The translations under genes and the position numbers were made by a program. The notes beneath the pieces are model-generated. The model was not told the origin of the DNA, ran no database searches, and was given only the letters and a program-made list of their open reading frames with translations. Below, piece after piece: positions 43,130 to 51,669 of a stretch of 64,000 nucleotides of DNA. The stretch is from positions 186,001 to 250,000 of the forward strand of contig JAXMDZ010000002.1 of assembly GCA_046348585.1 (NCBI GenBank), given 5' to 3'. Numbering within the stretch: the stretch's first letter is position 1; every line of letters starts with the position of its first letter. The stretch is from JADZAI01 sp046348585 (lineage in GTDB: Bacteria > Pseudomonadota > Alphaproteobacteria > Micropepsales > Micropepsaceae).

Positions 43130-43642
43130 TTGCGCTTCCCGACCGTCCTGATCCTCGCCGGCGCGCTGCCGCTGTCGGCCGCCGCCTTCGCCAACGCGCC
43201 GCCGCCGATGGCCGAGCCCGACGCGCCGCAATGGGAGGTCGAGGACAGCCCGGTGCTGGCGCTGCGCTTCGGCCCGGACGGCGACGTGCGCATCGCCTGC
43301 GAGGAGGGCCAGAAGACGTTGCGGGTTTCGATCGCCCCCGACTGGGAGCGCGGCTACGCCAAGGACGACGGCAGCGTCTTCGACGGGCCTTACGACAAGG
43401 CGACCGTGACCTTCGGCGACAAATCGTTCCCGGCGACGCTGGACCCCAAGCCCACCGACGACGGCATCGGCACGACCTATCTCCTGCCCGCCGACGCCGA
43501 TACGGTGACGGCGATCATGCTGGGCGCCAACGCCCGAATCGCGCTCGACGCCGACGGACAGGTGCGCGAAGGCACGCCCGACACGGACGGCGCGTTCGAC
43601 ATGTTCGCCACCACCTGCGCCCAGATCAACGGGCTGCGCTGA
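43130..43642 (+). CDS. Exported protein of unknown function, TTG start
   Basis: 170 residues. The start is TTG at 43130, with GGAG eight bases before it, and the signal peptide begins there (RFPTVLILAGALPLSAAAFANA). The mature part is a beta-rich domain without recognised family, with two cysteines (IACEEG and TTCAQ). It follows the ten-cysteine protein gene and converges with the SDR gene 4 bases away. The TTG start is inferred from the signal peptide and ribosome-binding site, as no ATG or GTG fits. Confidence 0.7.
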   Translation: MRFPTVLILAGALPLSAAAFANAPPPMAEPDAPQWEVEDSPVLALRFGPDGDVRIACEEGQKTLRVSIAPDWERGYAKDDGSVFDGPYDKATVTFGDKSFPATLDPKPTDDGIGTTYLLPADADTVTAIMLGANARIALDADGQVREGTPDTDGAFDMFATTCAQINGLR

Positions 43643-43645
43643 GCC

Positions 43646-44497
43646 TCACGCCTTGCGGGCGAGGCCGAGGCGGCCGGCGATGATGCGGTCAAGCCGCCGC
43701 TTGGGCAGGAGACCCATCATCAGGTTCTCCACCCAGGACGGCACGATGGCGTAGCGGACCTTGGGATTGCGGCGGGTCAGCACGTCAGCGATGAGCGCGC
43801 CGACCGCTTCGGGCTTCAGCCCCTTGGCGCCCAGATCGAGCATGTATTTCTTCACCGCGTTCAGCGCCGCCGCATAGTCCGTGTTCGCATAGCGCGTCAC
43901 GTCGACCTCGTCGGCCTTTTCCCAGATGGGCGTGGCGATGGCGCCGGGGCCGATGACGATGACGTCGATTCCGTAGAGCATCAGTTCGCGCCGCAGCGCC
44001 TCGGACAGGCCTTCGAGGGCGAATTTCGAGGCGTTGTAGGCGCCGACGAAAGGCGAGGCGTTGCGGCCGCCGACCGAGGAGATCATGACGATCCGCCCCG
44101 GTTCGCCCTTGAGGGCGCGGTCGGCCCCGAGCAGCGGCGCGAAGGCCTGCGTCACCGCGAGCTGGCCGGTGAGGTTGACCTCGATCTGGTTGCGGAATTC
44201 GTCGAGCGACAGATGGAGCAGCGGACCGGCGACCGCGATGCCGGCATTGTTGACGAGGCCGAAAAGCGTCTCGCCGCCAAGCGCGGTGCGGACCTCGGCC
44301 GCGGCGCGCACGATCGCCGCCTCGTCGGTCACGTCGAAGACGAGCGGGACGAACTGGGGACCGAACTCGGCCCGCAGGCGCTCGGCGTCGGCCGCCTTGC
44401 GCACCGAGCCGAAAACGCGAAAGCCGCGCGCGAGGAGTTCCTTCGCGGCGGCATGGCCGATGCCGGTGCTGGAGCCGGTGACGACGACGGATTTCAT
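43646..44497 (-). CDS. Short-chain dehydrogenase/reductase
   Basis: 283 residues of the classical SDR family. The nucleotide-binding motif is TGSSTGIG, the NNAG motif is in GLVNNAGIAV, and the catalytic Ser/Tyr/Lys are in ISSVGG and YNASK. The C-terminal extension (about residues 225-283) is longer than the minimal SDR. AAGGGCAGCC precedes the ATG. The substrate is unknown. It lies downstream of the methyltransferase gene on the same strand. Confidence 0.92.
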   Translation of the reverse strand: MKSVVVTGSSTGIGHAAAKELLARGFRVFGSVRKAADAERLRAEFGPQFVPLVFDVTDEAAIVRAAAEVRTALGGETLFGLVNNAGIAVAGPLLHLSLDEFRNQIEVNLTGQLAVTQAFAPLLGADRALKGEPGRIVMISSVGGRNASPFVGAYNASKFALEGLSEALRRELMLYGIDVIVIGPGAIATPIWEKADEVDVTRYANTDYAAALNAVKKYMLDLGAKGLKPEAVGALIADVLTRRNPKVRYAIVPSWVENLMMGLLPKRRLDRIIAGRLGLARKA

Positions 44498-44580
44498 ATG
44501 GCTGCCCTTCCCTTCGTCCCTGCCGCCCGCTGCGGACCCGGGGACGCCCTGGGGCGATATGGGGACCCCCGGGCGGTTTG

Positions 44581-45201
44581 TCACCGTGGCGGCGGCGCGT
44601 GGGCGACGACGGCGAAGGCCGGCACGGGTTCGAGCGGCAATTCCTCGATCCTGAGATCGGTCAGTCCCGCCGCGCGGCAATCATCGGCGCAGCTTTTCGC
44701 CCAGGCCTCTCCGGCTTCGCGCGAGACCTTGCCGCTGCGCGGCTGAAAGACCGTGACGATCCGCCCGCCCGGCTTCACCGCCGCGCCCAGCCGCCGCAGC
44801 ACGGCCCCGCGGTCGGCGACGAATTGCAGGACATTGCAGGAGAATGCCGTGTCGAAGGGGCCGGGCAGATCGGCGGTTTCGACCGGCCCCGCGACGAAGC
44901 GCGCCTTGCCCGCGCTGACGGCGGCGCGGAGACGACCGGCCGCCTGGCGCACCATCAGATCGGAATGGTCGATGCCGACATAGGAGGCGGAGGGAAAGCG
45001 CGCCAGCAAACGTCCCGCCGCATAGCCGGGGCCGCTGCCGATCTCCAGCACCCGCGCCTCAGGCGTCAGGCCGAGGAGGTCGAGCGCCCAGTCGTTGCGC
45101 TGGCGGTTCGAGGCGCGGGCGAACATGATGCGCCCGGCGAGCCGTCCGAGCAGTCCGCGCGGGCGGCGGAACTGCGCGATCAGGGCCGATCTGAATCCCA
45201 T
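44581..45201 (-). CDS. Class I SAM-dependent methyltransferase
   Basis: 206 residues with a Methyltransf_11/25-type domain: motif I VLEIGSGPGYAAGRL, motif II acidic residue in YVGIDHSD, motif IV DTAFSCNVLQF and GGRIVTVF. The substrate is unknown, as is usual for this group. It is followed after 83 bases by the SDR gene and preceded by the MarR gene, all on the minus strand. Confidence 0.88.
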   Translation of the reverse strand: MGFRSALIAQFRRPRGLLGRLAGRIMFARASNRQRNDWALDLLGLTPEARVLEIGSGPGYAAGRLLARFPSASYVGIDHSDLMVRQAAGRLRAAVSAGKARFVAGPVETADLPGPFDTAFSCNVLQFVADRGAVLRRLGAAVKPGGRIVTVFQPRSGKVSREAGEAWAKSCADDCRAAGLTDLRIEELPLEPVPAFAVVAHAPPPR

Positions 45202-45252
45202 GGCTGGCGCCTCCCATTTCGTTCGCGCGCCGCGCGGGCGGCGGCCGGGCGA

Positions 45253-45723
45253 TCAGGTTTCCGGTTCATCGCGGCCCTGCTCCAGCATGGATCTGAGGAT
45301 CGCGGGCAGATCGCCGAGCACGGCGGCGGCGGCGGCTAGGTCCGCCTTGCGGAGCCGGGCGACGATGGCGCGCATCAGCCGGGCCTCGCGCCGCCTGACC
45401 TCGGCGAAGATCTTTCGCCCGCTCGCCGTGAGATCGACCAGCGGCGAGCGGCGATGGGCGGGATTGTCGGCGAGGCGGATCAGCCCGAGCCGGACCGTCT
45501 GATCGACCAGCGCCTGAATCGACTGGCGCTTGACGTGCTTGGCGACGGCGATCTGGGGCACGGTCTGCGGTCCGTGCTCGGCGGCGTGTTCGAGGATGGC
45601 GCGGGTCGCGGCGGTGAGGCCGAGATCGGCGAGCGCCTCTCCCGACAGCGCCGAGAGCAGCCAGAACGACCGCCGGACGCCCTCGATCAGCTGCCTCAGA
45701 TCGGCGAAACCGGAATCGGGCAT
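45253..45723 (-). CDS. MarR-family transcriptional regulator
   Basis: 156 residues with a winged-helix MarR domain: recognition segment VPQIAVAKHVKRQSIQALVDQ and wing LADNPAHRRSPLVDLTASGRKIF. The start at 45723 (MPDSGF) is preceded by GGAGG and four C residues; a start ten codons earlier would place the operator inside the gene. Two palindromic operators lie just upstream, over the likely promoter, so the gene is probably self-repressed. It may also control the methyltransferase and SDR genes that follow. Confidence 0.9.
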   Translation of the reverse strand: MPDSGFADLRQLIEGVRRSFWLLSALSGEALADLGLTAATRAILEHAAEHGPQTVPQIAVAKHVKRQSIQALVDQTVRLGLIRLADNPAHRRSPLVDLTASGRKIFAEVRRREARLMRAIVARLRKADLAAAAAVLGDLPAILRSMLEQGRDEPET

Positions 45724-45734
45724 GGGGCCTCCGA

Positions 45735-45778
45735 TTGACAGGTGCACTGTCAATACGGACTGACAGGATGCCTGTCAA
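45735..45778 (-). promoter_or_regulatory. MarR promoter with two overlapping operators
   Basis: Operator 1 (45735-45753) is TTGACAG-gtgca-CTGTCAA and operator 2 (45761-45777) is TGACAGG-atg-CCTGTCA, both perfect inverted repeats sharing the TGACAG half-site. On the minus strand a -35 TTGACA (45773-45778) and -10 TATTGA (45750-45755) stand 17 bases apart, each inside one operator. Binding of a dimer to either would block RNA polymerase. The MarR gene itself begins 12 bases downstream of operator 1. Confidence 0.8.
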
Positions 45779-45823
45779 GTGGAGGCGCAAGGCTCCGCGC
45801 GGCGGACGGGGCCGCGGCGCGCG

Positions 45824-47185
45824 CTAGTAGGCGTAGTCGGCGAAGACGCGGCGGACGTCGCCCGCCCATTCGGTGCGGAACTTCTTCAGCATCTCGTCGG
45901 CGCGGGTCTCGCCGCTGTCGACGATGCGGCGCAGCGTATGGAGGAAGCCGTCCTCAGACGCGCCCATGCCGTCGAGCCGGGCGCGCGACTTGAGGCCGGC
46001 CGAGGCGATTTCGAGCATGTGGTGGGCGTAGTGCTTCACGCTGCGGCCGCGGAAAGGCGTGGCGAGGCCGAGCACCGGCACGCCGTGGCGCAGCGCCACA
46101 CGCTCTTCCTGGGTCCAGTCCTTCACCAGATCCCAGGCCGCATCGAGCGCCGACTGGTCGTAGAGCAGGCCGACCCAGAGCGCCGGGAGCGCGCAGAGGC
46201 TTTTCCACGGGCCGCCGTCGGCCCCGCGCATCTCGATGTATTTCTTCAGCCGCACCTCGGGGAAGATCGTCGTGAGGTGGTCGGCCCAGTCGGAGAGGGT
46301 CGGCTTCTCGCCCGGCAGCGCCGGCAGGCGGCCGTCGAGGAAGTCGCGGAAGGACTGGCCGGAGGCGTCGATATATTTGCCGTCGCGGTAGACGAAGTAC
46401 ATCGGCACGTCGAGCGCGTAGTCGACGTAACGCTCGAAGCCGAAGCCGTCCTCGAAGACGAAGGGCAGCATGCCGGAGCGGGCGTTGTCGGTGTCGGTCC
46501 AGATCTGCGAGCGGTAGGAGAGGAAGCCGTTGGGGCGGCCTTCGCGGAACGGCGAGTTGGCGAACATCGCGGTGGCGATCGGCTGGAGCGCGAAGGCGAC
46601 GCGCAGCTTCTTCGCCATGTCGGCTTCGTTGGCGAAGTCGAGATTCACCTGCACCGTGCAGGTGCGCAGCATCATGTCGAGGCCGTAGCCGCCGACCTTG
46701 GGCATATAGGCGCGCATGATGTTGTAGCGGCCCTTGGGCATCACCGGCGTTTCCTCGCGGCTGGCGAGCGGGTGGAAGCCAAGGCCGAGAAAGCCGATGC
46801 CGAGTTCGGTCGCCACTTCGCGGACCTGTTCGAGGTGGAGATTCACCTCCTCGCAGGTCTCGTGGATGGATTTCAGCGGCGCGCCGGAGAGTTCGAACTG
46901 GCCGCCGGGCTCCAGACTGATCGCGCCGAGGCCGCTTTTCAGGCCGATCAGCGTCTCGCCTTCGAAGACGCCCTCCCAGCCGAAGCGCCTCATGCCCTCC
47001 AGCAGCGCCCTGATGCCCTTGGGGCCGTCATAGCCGGGCGAGGCGAGGGTTCCGGCGTAGAAGCCGAACTTCTCGTGCTCGGTGCCGATGCGCCAGGCGG
47101 TCTTCGGCTTCGAGCCCGATTCGAGAAGGGCCGCGAGCTGGTCGCGGTGCTCGATCGGACCGCCGCCCTGTTGCGGTACGGACAT
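45824..47185 (-). CDS. gshA: Glutamate-cysteine ligase
   Basis: 453 residues of the plant/alphaproteobacterial type of GshA. It joins glutamate and cysteine in glutathione synthesis. Conserved regions are GTEHEKFGF, ISLEPGGQFELSGAPL, TCTVQVNLDF and FEDGFGFERYVDYALDVPMYF. The order rsmE-gshA on one strand is common in Hyphomicrobiales. It is followed by the MarR gene on the same strand. Confidence 0.96.
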   Translation of the reverse strand: MSVPQQGGGPIEHRDQLAALLESGSKPKTAWRIGTEHEKFGFYAGTLASPGYDGPKGIRALLEGMRRFGWEGVFEGETLIGLKSGLGAISLEPGGQFELSGAPLKSIHETCEEVNLHLEQVREVATELGIGFLGLGFHPLASREETPVMPKGRYNIMRAYMPKVGGYGLDMMLRTCTVQVNLDFANEADMAKKLRVAFALQPIATAMFANSPFREGRPNGFLSYRSQIWTDTDNARSGMLPFVFEDGFGFERYVDYALDVPMYFVYRDGKYIDASGQSFRDFLDGRLPALPGEKPTLSDWADHLTTIFPEVRLKKYIEMRGADGGPWKSLCALPALWVGLLYDQSALDAAWDLVKDWTQEERVALRHGVPVLGLATPFRGRSVKHYAHHMLEIASAGLKSRARLDGMGASEDGFLHTLRRIVDSGETRADEMLKKFRTEWAGDVRRVFADYAY

Positions 47186-47278
47186 GCTCTCTCCCCCCGC
47201 CGGCCTTGCGGCCGGTCCGGCCCTTTTGGCGTTCCCAAGGGCTGCATGTGGAGCACCGGACGCCCGGCCGCAAGGGGG

Positions 47279-48031
47279 CTAGCCCAGAACCGCCTGCCAG
47301 ATCGCCAGCGCCGCCAGCGCCGCGGTGTCGGCCCTGAGAATGCGGGGGCCGAGGGTCGCCGGCACGGTCTGCGGCAAAGCGCGGATGGCGGCGCGCTCCT
47401 CGGCATCGAAGCCGCCCTCCGGGCCGATCAGCACCGCCCAGGGTCCGCGCGGCGCGGCCTTCAGCGCATCGAGCGCGGGCGGCGCGCCGGCCTCGTCGCA
47501 GAAGAGCAGCGCCCGCCCGGCCGGCCAGGCGGCGAGCAGCCAGGGCAGCGCCGCCGGATCGTGGCATTCGGGCACGTCGAGCCGGTCGGACTGCTCGGCC
47601 GCCTCGATGGCGTTTGCCCGCATCCGTCCGGTGTTGACGCGGTTGACGATGGTGCGGCGGGTCAGCACCGGCTTCAGCACCGAAACGCCGAGCTCGGTCG
47701 CCTTCTGGGCGATGAAGTCGGCCGGGGTCTTCTTGATCGGCGCGAAGCAGAGCCAGAGGTCCGGCCCGTCCTGCTGCGGCCGGGCGAGGCTGCGCGGCGT
47801 CGCCCCGGCGCGGCGCTTGCCGGAAAGGTCGAGCGTCGCCCGCCATTCGCCGTCGCGGCCGTTGAAGAGCCGCACGCTGTCGCCCGAACGCGCCCGCATG
47901 ACGTTGCGCAGGTAATGCGCCTGGCCCTCGGTCAGCGCCACCGCGTCGCCCGCGTTCAGCCCGTCCTCGACGAAGAGGCGCAGTTTGCCGCCGGGTTCGG
48001 CGAGATCGCCGGAATCGTCCCTTTCGCCCAT
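47279..48031 (-). CDS. rsmE: 16S rRNA (uracil-1498-N3)-methyltransferase
   Basis: 250 residues of the SPOUT methyltransferase family. The C-terminal knot carries LIGPEGGFDAEE and RILRADTAALAAL, and the N-terminal PUA-like part has HYLRNVMRARSGD. It methylates U1498 of 16S rRNA. The ATG at 48031 is preferred over an in-frame TTG three codons earlier because GGGGAG is better spaced from it. It is divergent from the DUF433 gene with a 61-base gap. Confidence 0.95.
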   Translation of the reverse strand: MGERDDSGDLAEPGGKLRLFVEDGLNAGDAVALTEGQAHYLRNVMRARSGDSVRLFNGRDGEWRATLDLSGKRRAGATPRSLARPQQDGPDLWLCFAPIKKTPADFIAQKATELGVSVLKPVLTRRTIVNRVNTGRMRANAIEAAEQSDRLDVPECHDPAALPWLLAAWPAGRALLFCDEAGAPPALDALKAAPRGPWAVLIGPEGGFDAEERAAIRALPQTVPATLGPRILRADTAALAALAIWQAVLG

Positions 48032-48092
48032 CGCCGCCAAACTCCCCTTCTCAGGTTCCCCATGCTAATATCTTCGACAAGGAGAGATCGCC

Positions 48093-48317
48093 ATGGCGCA
48101 CGACCGTATCGTCCGCGACCCCAGGATCATGTCGGGCCAGCCCGTCATCGCGGGCACGCGCATTCCCGTGGCGGCGATCCTCAACGAGTTCAGCGTCGGG
48201 GAAACGGAGGTCTCGATTCTGGAGGCCTACCCCACCCTGACCCGCGAGGACATCCGGGCCGCGCTCGCCTATGCTTCGCGGTGGATCAGGGACGAACGCC
48301 TGATCGCGGCGGAATAG
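48093..48317 (+). CDS. DUF433 antitoxin-like protein
   Basis: 74 residues. The sequence DRIVRDPRIMSGQPVIAGTRIPVAAIL is the DUF433 hallmark, a small helix-turn-helix protein usually paired with a PIN-like DUF5615 protein. It is preceded by AAGGAGA at good spacing. The partner gene begins three bases after its stop. Such pairs are treated as VapBC-like toxin-antitoxin modules on structural grounds; activity is not shown here. Confidence 0.9.
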   Translation: MAHDRIVRDPRIMSGQPVIAGTRIPVAAILNEFSVGETEVSILEAYPTLTREDIRAALAYASRWIRDERLIAAE

Positions 48318-48320
48318 ACT

Positions 48321-48662
48321 GTGCGCCTGCTGATCGACGAGGCGGTCAACGGCTTCGTCGCGCGCGCCATCGGGGACGCTCATGATGCCATTGCCGCGAC
48401 GGCGCTGGGCCTCGGCGGCGCTCCCGACGATGCCGTCGCGGCGCAGGCCCGCCGGATGGACCGGCTCGTCGTCACCGAGGACCGGGGCTTTCTTTCGGGC
48501 GTTGCCGGGCCTCATCCGGGGTTGATCGTCCTGCAGTTCGACGGCATGACCCGCGCCGAACGCATCGAACGCGCGCTGGCGGTCCTCGCGGACCCGGGCG
48601 TGACGTTCGCGGGCCATCTGACGGTCATCGGCCGCGCCGCCATCCGCCAGAGGCCGCTGTGA
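48321..48662 (+). CDS. DUF5615 PIN-like toxin-type protein, GTG start
   Basis: 113 residues. It begins MRLLIDEAVNGFVARAI with the first acidic residue of the PIN-like fold, and VVTEDRGFL gives the conserved acidic pair in the middle. DUF5615 proteins are Mut7-C/PIN-like and pair with DUF433 antitoxins. The GTG start follows the DUF433 gene by three bases. Its stop overlaps the GTG start of ubiA by four bases. The pair is inserted between rsmE and ubiA, which are usually neighbours. Confidence 0.88.
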   Translation: MRLLIDEAVNGFVARAIGDAHDAIAATALGLGGAPDDAVAAQARRMDRLVVTEDRGFLSGVAGPHPGLIVLQFDGMTRAERIERALAVLADPGVTFAGHLTVIGRAAIRQRPL

Positions 48663-49609
48663 CGCCATCCGCCAAACCCGCCGACGCGAGGCGGTCCTTC
48701 GTGGACCGGATGCCGCGGGGCGTGCAGCCTTATCTGAGGCTGATGCGTTTCGACCGGCCGATCGGCTTCTGGCTGCTGTTCTGGCCGTGCGCCTTCGGGC
48801 TGGCGCTGGGGTCGGCGGGCGAGGTCTGGGCCTGGGAGCGCGTCGTCTGGTACGGCGCGCTGTTCGCGGTCGGGGCGATCGCCATGCGCGGCGCGGGCTG
48901 CGTCTGGAACGACATCGCCGACCGCGACATCGACGCGAAGGTGGCGCGCACGCGGGGGCGGCCGCTGCCCTCCGGCGCGGTGAGCGTGACGGCGGCGTTC
49001 GTGTTCCTGATCGCGCTGGCGCTGACCGGCCTTGCGGTGCTGCTCCAGTTCAACCGCTTCGCGGTGCTGCTCGGCCTCGCCTCGCTGGTCCCGGTCGCCG
49101 TCTATCCCTTCATGAAGCGCATCACCCACTGGCCGCAGGCGGTGCTGGGAATCGCCTTCAACTGGGGGGCGCTGATGGGCTGGGCGGCGCTGCACGGCGG
49201 GCTGGAGCTGGCGCCCTATCTGCTGTTCTGCGGCTGCGTGCTGTGGACCATCGGCTACGACACGATCTACGCCCATCAGGACAAGGAGGACGACGCGATC
49301 GTCGGGGTGAAGTCGACGGCGCTGATGTTCGGGACGGCGACCAAGCCGATGCTGTGGCTGTTCTATGGCGGGGCGATCGGCTGCTTCGTCGCCGCCTGCC
49401 TGATGGTGCGCGTCCATCAGGCCGCCTATATCGGCCTCGCCATCCTCGCCTTCCAGTTCGCCGGCCAGATCGTCACCGTGAAGCTCGACAACGCGGCCTC
49501 GTGCCTGAGGGTCTTCCGCTCCAACCGCGACGCCGGGTTCATCCTCTTCCTCTCGCTTGCCGCTGGGGCAATGCTGGAGCGGTCTGTGATGGATCAGTTC
49601 GGGTTCTGA
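48659..49609 (+). CDS. ubiA: 4-hydroxybenzoate polyprenyltransferase
   Basis: 316 residues with eight or nine TM segments. It attaches the polyprenyl tail in ubiquinone synthesis. The two diphosphate-binding motifs are NDIADRDIDAKVARTRGRP and YDTIYAHQDKEDD. The GTG start overlaps the stop of the toxin-type gene (GTGA) and has AGAGG before it; an internal ATG at 48710 lacks a ribosome-binding site. This ties ubiA translation to the DUF433/DUF5615 pair. Confidence 0.95.
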   Translation: MTPSAKPADARRSFVDRMPRGVQPYLRLMRFDRPIGFWLLFWPCAFGLALGSAGEVWAWERVVWYGALFAVGAIAMRGAGCVWNDIADRDIDAKVARTRGRPLPSGAVSVTAAFVFLIALALTGLAVLLQFNRFAVLLGLASLVPVAVYPFMKRITHWPQAVLGIAFNWGALMGWAALHGGLELAPYLLFCGCVLWTIGYDTIYAHQDKEDDAIVGVKSTALMFGTATKPMLWLFYGGAIGCFVAACLMVRVHQAAYIGLAILAFQFAGQIVTVKLDNAASCLRVFRSNRDAGFILFLSLAAGAMLERSVMDQFGF

Positions 49610-49647
49610 GACTTCTAAGAACCGGGATTCGAGGCTAGGCTTGCCCC

Positions 49648-50634
49648 ATGAGCGTCTTTCACAGGGTCAAGGCCAGCGACATTCTCGCGCCGGCCGAACT
49701 GGAACGGGTCCGCCACGCCTCGGACCTGCTGGGCACGCTGTGCGTGCTCCACGCCTGGGCGACGATCGCCGGGGCGATGGCGCTGACCGCCTGGCAGTGG
49801 TGGCTCGCCCCCGTGAGCATCGTCCTCATCGGCGGGCGGCAGCTCGGCCTCGCGATCCTGATGCACGACGCCTCGCACGGCGTGCTGACCCGCACGCGCT
49901 GGCTCAACGAGTTCCTCGGCCAGTATCTGTGCGCCTATCCGGTCGGGGCGGAACTGGTCGGCTATCGCAACTACCACCTCAAGCATCATCGCAGCACCCA
50001 GCAGCCGGACGATCCGGACCTGGAGCTGTCGCGCCATTTCCCGATCACGCGCGCGAGCTTCCGCCGCAAGATGATCCGCGATTTCACCGGGCAGACCGGG
50101 TACCAGCAGCGCAAATCCTCGATCCTCGGCGCGATCCGCCGCAAGCAATGGACGATGCTGGCGGGCTGGGCCGCGAGCAACGCCGTCATTCTCGCCGCCT
50201 GCATCGCCAGCGGCTTCTGGTGGCTCTATCCGGTGCTGTGGCTGGCCCCGCTGCTGACCTGGTACCAGGTCATCACCCGCATCCGGAACATCGCCGAGCA
50301 CGCCATCGTGCCCGACAACGACGACCCCTATCGCAACGCCCGCACGACGCTGACCAATCCGCTGATGCGGGCGATCCTCGCGCCCTACTGGGTCAATTAT
50401 CACGTCGAGCATCATCTGCTGTTCTGGGTGCCCTGCTATCGCCTGCCGCTGATGCACCGCCTGCTCGCCGCCAACGGCACGACGGCGCGCATGGAAGTGC
50501 GGCGCGGCTATCTGGAGGTGCTCAAGGCGGCGACGGCGCGGCCGCCGGGCAGCGGCGGCGCGGAAGGCGGGCGCGGACAGCGCCGCCGCAACGTCATGAT
50601 CGAGGGCGAGGCCGCGACCGGCATCGCCGCCTGA
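49648..50634 (+). CDS. Membrane fatty acid desaturase family protein
   Basis: 328 residues with about four TM segments and the three histidine boxes of the desaturase/hydroxylase family: HDASH, HLKHHRS and HVEHH. A further NIAEHA His lies between the second and third. These bind a di-iron centre that inserts a double bond or hydroxyl group using oxygen. The lipid substrate is unknown. The C-terminal 30 residues are Gly/Arg-rich and probably disordered. Confidence 0.9.
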   Translation: MSVFHRVKASDILAPAELERVRHASDLLGTLCVLHAWATIAGAMALTAWQWWLAPVSIVLIGGRQLGLAILMHDASHGVLTRTRWLNEFLGQYLCAYPVGAELVGYRNYHLKHHRSTQQPDDPDLELSRHFPITRASFRRKMIRDFTGQTGYQQRKSSILGAIRRKQWTMLAGWAASNAVILAACIASGFWWLYPVLWLAPLLTWYQVITRIRNIAEHAIVPDNDDPYRNARTTLTNPLMRAILAPYWVNYHVEHHLLFWVPCYRLPLMHRLLAANGTTARMEVRRGYLEVLKAATARPPGSGGAEGGRGQRRRNVMIEGEAATGIAA

Positions 50635-50666
50635 AGTTCATTCATCTGCAATCGGGGACACGGGAC

Positions 50667-50972
50667 ATGCGGACCACACGCGCAACGGTTTTGATGCTCG
50701 CTCTCGCGGCGGGCGCGCTCGGCGGCTGCGCCGGCACACGCGCCGCGGCGCCCGTGGCGGCGGCGCCAGCCCCCGCGCCCGCCCAAATCGCGTCGGCGGA
50801 AGACCCCGCCGATCCGATCGTCTGCAAGGAAGAGGGCGACAGCACGACGCGGGTGCGCAAGCACAAGACCTGCCTGAAGAAGAGCGAATGGGAGGCGCAG
50901 TCCGACGCCGCCCAGCGCGGCTTCGAAGGCACCCGCGCGCCGATGACCAACAAGGACGGCGCCAATCCCTGA
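50667..50972 (+). CDS. Small lipoprotein of unknown function
   Basis: 101 residues. The signal peptide ends in the lipobox LGGC (AAGALGGCAGTRA), then a Pro/Ala-rich linker and a short domain with two cysteines (PIVCKEEGDSTTRVRKHKTCLKKSEW). The DSTTRVRKHKTCLKKSEW pattern is found in many small alphaproteobacterial proteins of unknown role. It follows the desaturase gene by 32 bases. Confidence 0.78.
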   Translation: MRTTRATVLMLALAAGALGGCAGTRAAAPVAAAPAPAPAQIASAEDPADPIVCKEEGDSTTRVRKHKTCLKKSEWEAQSDAAQRGFEGTRAPMTNKDGANP

Positions 50973-51027
50973 TCCGCGCGCCGTCCGGTTCATCGAGGCC
51001 AATACCGACTGGCTGTCGCCGCCGCAT

Positions 51028-51633
51028 GTGCCCGAGATCCGGCTGAGGCTCGCCAGCGAGATCTATCCGATCTGGCGCATGTCGGAGGAAGCGCTGGAAG
51101 CGGCGGGCGTGCCGCCGCCCTATTGGGCGTTCGCCTGGGCGGGCGGTCAGGCGGTGGCGCGCTACCTGCTCGATTCCCCCGAAACCGTCAGGGGCAAGCG
51201 CGTGCTCGACGCCGGCAGCGGCTCGGGCCTTTGCGCCATCGCGGCGGCGATGGCCGGGGCCGCCGAAGTGACGGCGAGCGACATCGACGCCTTCGCGCTC
51301 GACGCGATCCGCCTCAACGCCGCCGCGGCCGGCGTGACGGTGACGCCGACGGACGCCGACATGGTGGGCCGCGACGAGGGCTGGGACGTCGTGCTGATCG
51401 GCGATCTCTTCTACGAGCAGCCGCTCGCCGGGCGGGTGGAACGCTGGGGCCGGGCGCTGGCGGCGCGCGGCGCGCTGGTGCTGGCGGGCGATCCCGGCCG
51501 CTCCTATGTGCCCAAAACCGGAATGACGCGGCTCGCGCTCTACGAGGTGGCGACCTCGCGCGAGCTGGAGGACCGCGAGGTGCGGCGCACCCATGTCTTC
51601 CGGCTTGAGGCGGCGGGCGGCGAAACAGGCTAG
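51028..51633 (+). CDS. METTL20-like class I methyltransferase (ETF-beta lysine type)
   Basis: About 201 residues from the first usable start (GTG 51028). Motif I is VLDAGSGSGLCAIAA, the acidic motif II is in TASDIDAFAL, and the family-specific DPGRSYVP is near the C-terminus, as in human ETFBKMT and its alphaproteobacterial relatives, which methylate lysines of the electron-transfer flavoprotein beta subunit. In-frame codons upstream (50971-51027) encode DPRAVRFIEANTDWLSPPHV, which is the conserved N-terminus of this family, but the frame has no ATG, GTG or TTG before its stop at 50944. Either a rare ATC start at 50965 is used or a base is missing. Confidence 0.82.
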   Translation: MPEIRLRLASEIYPIWRMSEEALEAAGVPPPYWAFAWAGGQAVARYLLDSPETVRGKRVLDAGSGSGLCAIAAAMAGAAEVTASDIDAFALDAIRLNAAAAGVTVTPTDADMVGRDEGWDVVLIGDLFYEQPLAGRVERWGRALAARGALVLAGDPGRSYVPKTGMTRLALYEVATSRELEDREVRRTHVFRLEAAGGETG

Positions 51634-51669
51634 AACCGGCTCAACCCACCGGATTCGGAGCGCCCCGCC

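Noticed and set aside
42687..43642. Bacteriocin or modified-peptide cluster
   Set aside because: The ten-cysteine protein has a normal Sec signal and is too long, and no modifying enzyme, transporter or immunity gene lies beside it. The SDR and methyltransferase nearby are separately oriented and of general type.
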